A stretch of DNA of 28,364 bases from assembly GCA_015680685.1 (NCBI GenBank), contig MNCI01006668.1, positions 18,986 to 47,349 of the forward strand. The letters run 5' to 3'. This DNA is from Gnetum montanum (Eukaryota; Streptophyta; Gnetopsida; Gnetales; Gnetaceae). Each line of letters starts with the position of its first letter. The first letter of the stretch is position 1. The position numbers and the translations under genes are program-made. Below are positions 20,170 through 26,505 of this stretch, piece after piece. The notes under the pieces are model-generated. The model had not been told where the DNA came from. It did not search any database and was given only the letters and a program-made list of their open reading frames with translations.

Positions 20170-21086
20170 TGATGAGCGGCTAGGTACCCCTACGCCCAAC
20201 CATATGAATCATGAGCATTCACGTGCGACTTAGTCGAAATCCATAGATTGTAAGCACTTAACATACACTAGACTTCTAACCAGTGAAACCTTGGGTTAGA
20301 ACGGTTGTTGTCATCCTAATCTCACTTGTGAGGTTCTATTTACGATGGTTAAGTGAGATTAAGGCTAATGATTTTTATATCTTTTTAATTATCTTTTCGG
20401 CGTCTAATTGAGGTATGGAAAGTAAGGAATAAACTATTACCTAATCTCTAATTATCCTAGCTTATATTATAACTATTCCTAGCATAAGTATCCAGTCCCA
20501 TCTTCCGAGCACGTTCTGAGCATCTCCTAACACTTTTGGGTTACCAGACGTTAGGCGTTAATGGGCTTACCAAGTGTTTGGGTTATGTTTGAGATGGTCG
20601 TACTTATGGCCTTAACGTACTACAAATCAATAGTAGCGATTGAAATTATAATAATGAAAACTCAAGTAATTAACAAGTAACTAATAAAACATAAACATAT
20701 TAAACTATTAAATGCATAAAATAACTAAGTCCAAATGCTACAAGGAATGCTTGAATAGTTCGTCTTTATTTTCAGCATACCAATGGGCTCAAATACATCA
20801 ATGCTCAAATAAAGAGCTGATCACTTTTCTTACACTTGCTGTGGGCATTTGGAAAATATTCTATCTCCTACGGGAACAAACTGCAAGAGCTTTGCTACAA
20901 CTACTCAAAAAGATGCCTAAATGAGGTGGAAGGCCCTCTTATTTATAGGCCGGGAAAGGTGGCTACGTAAACGGGACCACGTCGACGCAAGGAGGCTACA
21001 TCGACGAGCCCACATCAGTGCGGCTGCGTATACACGGCCCCGTATACACAGCCCAGTTGACACATTGACTTAATGACACTTTATCA
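20170..21086 (-). repeat. 5' LTR of E0
   Basis: A 917-bp LTR; on the minus strand it starts TGATAAAGTGTC (an A replaces G in TGATGAAG) and ends CCGCTCATCA. The TATA box is at 20939-20947 (TATAAATAA). Upstream of it (20960-21060) lie TGTGTATACGGGGCCGTGTA, TATACGCAGCC, TCGATGTAGCC and GTCGACGTGG. It has a 14-bp extra piece relative to the 3' copy, one more repeat of the GTATACRCGGCC type. Confidence 0.92.
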
Positions 21087-21091
21087 GCCAC
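21087..21091 (+). repeat. Right target-site duplication of E0 (GCCAC)
   Basis: This pairs with GCCAT at 7795-7799. After it, CTA TGC TAA (21092-21100) completes the E2 pol frame. Confidence 0.8.
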
Positions 21092-22401
21092 CTATGCTAA
21101 CTATTCTAGGCCCTCAGTTCTTTTTGAATTTTTATTTTACACATTTTTTGTTTTACACATTCTTTCAACTTTTATTATTTTTGTTTTACCCCATCGTTCA
21201 TGTTTTTACTATTTCTTTGTTTTCTTGATTTACTTTTATTCATCATCTAATAAATGCTCACGATGGTGGATTGAATTATATCATATTGATTGCTAATGTT
21301 TTATTTTTGCCTTTGAATTATGATGTGGATATTAAGGTATGGTTGTTTTGGTAAAACAAGCAATGAGTCCACACCGTCCACTCATCCATACAACTCTATG
21401 GTTTCCTTTGGCTTGGAACTATACAATCCGCTTTTTCTAAGTAAACTTGTTAATGAATTGGTGGCTAGGTATTTTTCAAACCAAGGAAAGACTCAAAGGA
21501 TGAAAAGGGTGTGACTTCAAGGGGATTCACTGTGGCCATTCTCTTGGATGCTTGGATGCTTTTTCTTGGGTTTTTTTGCCATTTTGACATTGTTCAAATA
21601 TCAGGAAGCTGAGTAAATAAAAATAAGTCTTTGCATGGTGTGGTTCTCATGCATAAACATAAAAAAAAAAGAGAGAGAAAAAGATGAGAATTCAAAGCAC
21701 AACCCTTAAACATAATAAAGCAATATGGACTACAAGCGTTGGTTATGGCATTGGAAAGACATGTTACCCATGCCTGAAGGTTCCCTCTAACTAAGGCCCT
21801 TTCTTGCTTCCTGCTTCTCCATCTCACTCTCCTTGGGATGGTGGCCACTCTTTGTGGAAGAATTCTTATTGCCTCAAGAGGATGGATTGGCCAAATGTAT
21901 TGATGCGAGGTCATTGATTGTGGTTGGTTTGAGTTTGGATTTGGGATGAGTTCTACTTAGTTATCTTACCCATGAAATACACAATGGGCTTTACACAACC
22001 TTGTTCCTGGAATTCCATCCATTCTCTCCTATCCATCTTTCTTCCCATTTTCCACCTCATTGCCGATTTTATCATTAGTCTGTTTTGGGTTGATGCATTG
22101 TTTTTTTTTTGGTGAATTCTTGTGGGTAAGTTTTTCACTCTTACTTCCAAATGACATTCCTAGAGCCTATAGACTCTTTGGTTTGTGGGTTTGTCAAGGA
22201 ATAAAGGGCATGAGCCTGCTTTGTGGAGGACCCACTAACATTTCTTTTTGGTGCAATTGTTAACTTTTTTCCCTTAAACATTTTTTGCGATCAATCATTT
22301 CTTGTTTCATCCCCATCCATGACATCCATTTTATTGGCGTTCTCGTTGATATTTTTCATCTTTCTTGTTCCTCATGTTTTTCCATCTTATAACTATTGGA
22401 G

Positions 22402-22620
22402 GTTTGCTCTTAGTCGTGGGGGCCCTGGCACAAATTTTTCAATTTTTTTCATTTTACTAATTGCCTAACCACTACACTTTGGGTAGTTACCAGTGATAAA
22501 TCTCTGAACTAGTTTTTGCCATAACCACAACTCAGCTAGTATGCTTCATATCAAGGTAAGGTGTCAACTGCATTGCGGATTATCTATCCTTGCTCATTTA
22601 TGATTGTGTTGTATGTGTCG
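22402..22620 (+). other. Candidate intron in E2 with lost acceptor
   Basis: The donor is TTGGAG|GTTTGC. The position that is GCAG in E1 reads GTCG here, directly before ATGGCGATC at 22621. The decayed ORF from 22621 runs 31 codons to a TAG. A stronger donor-like CAAG|GTAAGG lies near 22554. Confidence 0.35.
22412..22422 (+). promoter_or_regulatory. Internal purine motif AGTCGTGGGGG (E2, intron start)
   Basis: The same 11 bases as in E0, about 10 bases after the donor. It differs by one base from the E2 PPT at 23001. Confidence 0.5.
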
Positions 22621-23000
22621 ATGGCGATCATACAAACAATGGACTGGGCTTGGAGGAAGCATTCAGGATGGACTGGAACTGGAGCATTTACAAAAGGAGC
22701 AAGTTTGGTGGCATGACTATGGATAAACAATGGAAGGTGCAATCTCGGCATTGGCGGCAATACGCTCCATCTTCTTTCTCTCTCTCTTTTTCTCTTCAAG
22801 TTACCAAATAAAGGCTTGGATGTTATTTATGTATGAGTGTTCACTAGAATGGTCATGAACACTAATGTTGTAATATGCTTATTGATCTATTCACTTGGCA
22901 TGTTGTGTCTATCATCCCATTCCTTTGTCAGTTGTTCATTAGTCAATAATCCCATACCTTCCAAATATTTTGTAAGGAAATCAAGGATGAGTTTTCATTC

Positions 23001-23013
23001 AGTCATGGGGGTA
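23001..23013 (+). promoter_or_regulatory. 3' polypurine tract of E2
   Basis: AGTCATGGGGGTA lies directly before TGATGAG, identical to the E1 tract. The preceding AAGGATGAGTTTTCATTC is also identical to E1. Confidence 0.85.
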
Positions 23014-23197
23014 TGATGAGAGCGGTTACTCTAGCATTTATTCTAATTATTAGAGCAGTTACTCTAGCGGTTACTCTAGCAATTACTCTAATTATTAGAG
23101 TGGTTACTCTAGCGGTTAGTCTATGGAGTTTGACCGGATCACGCATGCTACGCTCGTATTCATATGGTTGAGTGTAGGGGTACCTCGCCACTCATCA
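23014..23197 (+). repeat. Short (184-bp) LTR shared by E2 and E3, with 12-bp repeats
   Basis: It has TGATGAG...ACTCATCA ends, a PPT on its left and a PBS on its right, so it closes E2 and opens E3. The right ~85 bases match the ends of the 800-950-bp family LTRs. The left ~95 bases consist of GGTTACTCTAGC-type repeats (five or more near-copies) with interspersed TCTAATTATTAGAG inverted repeats. No TATA box is visible, so most of a normal LTR is missing. Confidence 0.75.
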
Positions 23198-23217
23198 TTG
23201 GTGCCGTTGCCGGGGAT
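23198..23217 (+). promoter_or_regulatory. Primer-binding site of E3
   Basis: TTGGTGCCGTTGCCGGGGAT follows the LTR. TGGYGCCGTTGCCGGGG is complementary to the 3' end of plant tRNA-Asp; a single C-to-T change in the CpG separates this copy. It is the best-kept PBS of the family here. Confidence 0.85.
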
Positions 23218-23343
23218 CGAAGTGTTTGTGCGCTAAGTAGAACATAGGAGATCACTCACATCGTTGGGAGCTTAAACGAACCCTTAGGGTTAATTAAACA
23301 AAAAATTATGTAATAGTTAATCAGCACACCGAATTAAACTAAG

Positions 23344-24892
23344 ATGTCTTCTTCTCATAAGAGCACTTCACCACCTAGGGATCATACAAGAAACAATCAA
23401 CAGTCTAAAACACATAACCAAAATATGCCAGTTCCTAAATAGTACCAGGTGGTATATACTCATCCTGATGAGTATCTACCCGATTTTTCTTTTATCCTCC
23501 ATCAAGATGAACAACTGCACTGGAGAGATTTGTAAGGTAACATAGTGTTACCTCCAAATCGAGCAGTCCCTAACATGCTTCTTTGTGCTCTTGCATAGAT
23601 AGACATGACACAGCTATATGTTGAATACATTATAGACAATTTTGACACAAGGGATTATCATCCCATAGAAGCACAACGTCTAAGGGACTCAAGGCAGGAG
23701 AACCACCATACATTGTTGAAGGGAAAAGGGGTCTCACATGTTGTAAGTGAAATTGGAGATGGTGAACCACTTATAACGGGTTCTTCATCAAATGATGTTC
23801 CCCCTCCTAACAACAGTGAGGAGGTGGGGTATCAGAACCTATGCTCCACGATACACAACCTTGGTTCTGAGCCTCGTGAATGTCAATTGTTCACTGAGGG
23901 AAGAAAAACACATGACAAGGATGGGCACTCATATCGTCATCAGGATCGGGGCCAAAGCCATCGAAGAGAAAGTAAGAAACATCATCATGGCGATGGTTCT
24001 CCTTCTTCCTCCCCTTCATCACATCATTCACCCTCTCCTTCCACATCAAGGCGCAGTCATAAAGAGCATAATAGTGAGGATAGAGGTAGACGAAATAAGA
24101 GACCTCGATGAGAGATTTGAGAGCAAGGACAAGGGCATGAAAGAAGGGAAAGAAGGGAACCACGTAGACATCATAGATGTCATGAAAGAGATAATCATGA
24201 TAAACCCCTACTTGCCACCCGAAGTATGCTAGATATCATGGAGGTAGTGAGAATACCAAAAAGGCATAAAAAAGATAGTCGGATCAAGCGCTTAGACATG
24301 AATAATATCCCATGCTTCGAAGGGGGATACAACGCTGATCCACAAAATCATTTACATGCATTCCACGATGCCTGCGCCTTGCAAAACATAGAAAACGAGT
24401 GGCGGAAACTAAAGTTGTTTCCTAGGACACTCATAAAGGAAGAAGAGAGTTGGTACCGGTCTTTAGAATCGGAAACCATTAGGAGGTGGAGTACGATGCT
24501 ATAATTGTTCAACGACAAATATCAAATGTACTCCAGAGTATCTAATTTGTATAAACAGATCCAAGGATGGAAACAAGGTAATCACGAACCCTTGGATGCT
24601 ACCATGGACCGCTACTATGCATTGTTACATTATTGCCTGGGCCATGGTTACGCACAACGGGATCAACTATGTCACCTCGTAGATGGGCTAAGGTATGAAA
24701 CTAGGAGAACCCTTGGGACTTATGCCCAAGGAAGATTATCAGAACTTAGATTCCATGAAATTCATAGATTGTTGGAGCAAGTAGCCAAAGAAGAAGGGGA
24801 GCTATGGAAAAGAGAAAGCGCAGAAGAATATAACCGTAACCCCTCACTTCGAAAGAAGGGAGTGAGATTCTACGATAAAGAGGATAAGTCAC
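23344..24892 (+). pseudogene. E3 gag (decayed, cut by E4)
   Basis: One frame from the ATG at 23344 runs to 24892, with stops at 23440, 23533, 23596, 24109, 24118 and 24502 but no net frameshift. It matches E0 gag: N-terminal HPDEYLPDFSFILHQDE, an acidic part, a Ser/Arg/His-rich region (23900-24110), then the gag core (HAFHDACALQNIENEWRKLK, ESWYRSLESETIRRWSTM, ATMDRYYALLHYCLGHGY) and EEGELWKRESAEEY. Homology to E0 gag stops at about 24891, in the middle of an acidic stretch, where the E4 LTR begins. Start chosen by agreement with E0. Confidence 0.85.
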
Positions 24893-25039
24893 TGAAACAC
24901 CACAAAAATTTCGAGTTTGGCACTTGTCCGAAAAGAAGCAGATCCCCGTGACTCTCAGACGACGTCGGCTACATTTGAAGTCACACATGGCAATTTTGAG
25001 GATCGAAACACTCGGTTTTTTACCAAGTGTTGTGCCAGC

Positions 25040-25290
25040 ATATACGCCCAGCGTCTACGCCCAACGCCCAGTATACACACCTCACATGTACACTCAGCAG
25101 GTGCAACAGGAGCAGGAATTGAAGCAAGTCGACATCCATCAGCGTATACGCCAACATCCATTAGCATATACGCTCGCTTGATGTAGCATATACGCCCAGT
25201 GTATACCATATTTCTAAATTGTACGCACCCGGTTGACATGCCACGTGTCTCCCGACCCGATTTTCCCAGTAAAACCCCACCTATAAAAAG
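25040..25290 (+). promoter_or_regulatory. E4 LTR promoter: TATACGC motifs plus TATA box
   Basis: TATACGC occurs near 25043, 25145, 25167 and 25190, with related GTCTACGCCC, AGTATACAC and GTGTATACC around them. They lie 75-240 bases upstream of CTATAAAAAG (25281). The words GCATATACG and GTGTATAC also stand upstream of the TATA boxes of E0. Confidence 0.5.
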
Positions 25291-25611
25291 CCCAGTCTTC
25301 CGCGTTTTCAAGGTCGGAAAAAATTTACCAGAGCAGACCCAAGAACAATTACGCTGCAAACTAGAGCCTAAAACCCTCTACGCTGGAAGTCTTGTACGCC
25401 GAGCACACCCTATGCTCTGCCTACCGTGCGAACCAGCCGTCTCCCTGCACCCACCGGGGCTTTACGTCCACCTTGTGTTCAGCCACAACTACGTTAGACT
25501 GGTGCACTACATTTCCACTTTATTTCCACTTTATAATACAATTTACAGTTTACAGTTTACGCTGTGTTCACACTTTCTGCTTACGCTCGTTTACACTTAC
25601 GTTGTTTACGT

Positions 25612-25746
25612 TGTCTACGCCCTGTTTACGCTTTATGCTGTCTACGCTCTATTCACTATTTATGCTGTCTACGCCCTATTTACGCTTTACGTTGTCTACG
25701 CTCTATTCATTGTTTACATTGTCTACGCCCTGTTTACGCTTTACGC
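25612..25746 (+). repeat. 27-bp tandem array in the E4 LTR
   Basis: Five contiguous 27-bp units start at 25612, 25639, 25666, 25693 and 25720, each opening TGTCTACGC. Units 1, 3 and 5 continue CCT(G/A)TTTACGCTTTA, and units 2 and 4 continue TCTATTCA, so the higher-order period is 54 bp. Because 27 is a multiple of three, one frame reads as a VYALFTLYA repeat. Looser GTTTACGC copies extend over about 25540-25890. Confidence 0.85.
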
Positions 25747-26097
25747 TACTTACTCCCTGTTTACACTGTGTTCTGGTCTACGCCTAGTTTACGATGTGTA
25801 TATCAGTTTACATTGTTTAAGCTGTTACGCCGTTTAAATTTTTCTTAAGCCTTGTTTACATTGTTCGCTCCGCTTTACGCCCGTTACACAGTTTACATTT
25901 AACCCAACGTATAACACTTCAGTGACACTCAGGGAAATCCTTGTCTGATCCGCATGTGGGCCACTCAAGGTACCCTACCTTCGTACATTCCAGCTCGCCC
26001 TCAAGCGAAGGTAGGGTCATCTGTGCTTGTCCTGCGATCTCGTGGTCTCTTTTTGTCCTTCCAGCCGGGGACCGACGATTTCAGGCAGTACAGTAAT

Positions 26098-26114
26098 TGG
26101 CGCTAGAAGGAGGG
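26098..26114 (+). promoter_or_regulatory. Primer-binding site of E4
   Basis: TGGCGCTAGAAGGAGGG follows the LTR end by five bases (GTAAT). The TGG start fits a tRNA CCA end. It is not the tRNA-Asp type. I do not assign the tRNA. Confidence 0.7.
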
Positions 26115-26147
26115 CCTCTGCTTAAACAAATTGACTGTATGCTCCTC

Positions 26148-26327
26148 AGCGTCTACGCTCATCAGTGTTTTCACTGCCCTGTTTAAACCCTTGACTCTCA
26201 GCATCTATGTTCTCAACCTCCCAGCGTCTACGCTACACAGTTACGCCAGCGTCTACACTGCATGCTTACGCCAGCGTCTACGCTACACACTTAGTGTCTA
26301 CGCTACCCGCAGGCCAGCGTCTACGCT
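26148..26327 (+). repeat. AGCGTCTACGCT repeats in the E4 leader
   Basis: Seven copies or near-copies of (CC)AGCGTCTACGCT lie between PBS and gag, about 20-50 bases apart, several followed by ACAC and TTACGCC. They share the CTACGC core with the LTR array. Confidence 0.8.
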
Positions 26328-26505
26328 GCACACCTACGTTGTAGGTTCATCTATGCCGGCCAAATACACTCAAACCGTTTTACATACACAATCTATCATC
26401 ATGAATCCTGTAAACACCACTGCTGCCATTACCCAGGAAATTAACATCTCAGACACCATGGCTGCCCAGTAGTCTGTCACACCACATTTGGGAGGGTAAT
26501 CCACA

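Larger units (their letters stand above)
7800..21086 (-). mobile_element. E0: near-complete Athila-like gypsy element, minus strand
   Basis: A 13.3-kb element bounded by LTRs of 903 and 917 bp and a 5-bp target duplication. On its own strand the order is 5' LTR (21086-20170), PBS (20169-20151), gag, protease, RT, RNase H, integrase (ends 13825), noncoding block, internal promoter and intron, third ORF (11800-8918), PPT (8715-8703) and 3' LTR (8702-7800). The LTRs differ at roughly 85-90 of ~900 aligned sites by eye count, mostly transitions, so it is old. Lineage call Athila-like rests on PBS type, no chromodomain and the extra sense ORF; a Tat-related or unnamed lineage is possible. Confidence 0.88.
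21092..23000 (+). other. E2 post-pol 3' region
   Basis: It begins with the last codons and TAA of E2 pol, then a T-rich tract (TTTTACACATTTTTTG) like that after E0 pol. From about 21430 it is a close homolog of 1-1575 (E1), with the same blocks in order and a similar A-rich run (21660-21680). No long frame is kept. It ends in the PPT. It lacks the 2.9-kb third ORF of E0; only the ATG region after the candidate intron is present. Confidence 0.75.
3846..23197 (+). mobile_element. E2: rearranged Ty3/gypsy element (host of nested E0)
   Basis: Order on the plus strand is LTR (3846-4795), partial PBS, inverted protease/RT-N fragment, RT-C/RNase H/integrase, a 13.3-kb insertion by E0, post-pol noncoding region, PPT, and a short LTR-like segment (23014-23197). 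Joining 7799 to 21092 restores a continuous pol end with a TAA at 21098. The gag is absent from the expected place, and the centre of RT with its FMDD-type motif is missing. The 5' LTR starts differently (TGATGAAG) from the right one (TGATGAGAG), so the two may not be a true pair; see the junction at 23014. Confidence 0.7.
24893..26092 (+). repeat. 5' LTR of E4
   Basis: The left edge is placed where homology to E0 gag stops and a TG follows (TGAAACACC); the right edge is the ACA six bases before TGGCGCTAGAAGG. That gives 1200 bp. An alternative start is TGTCCG at 24925. A TATA box (TATAAAAAG) lies at 25282-25290. The part before TATA holds TATACGC motifs; the part after holds a TTTACGC/TCTACGC-rich tract. 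Long plus-strand open frames here (25199-25837) come from the 27-bp repeat and are not a gene. Confidence 0.65.

Noticed and set aside
24955-25359. 134-codon minus-strand frame
   Set aside because: It covers the E4 LTR start and promoter and shows no protein features.
25612-25746. Possible CRISPR array
   Set aside because: Units are contiguous 27-bp repeats without unique spacers, in a plant LTR.
25199-25837. 212-codon plus-strand frame with VYALFTLYA repeats
   Set aside because: The frame is a by-product of the 27-bp array and lies across the LTR; other frames there are also open.
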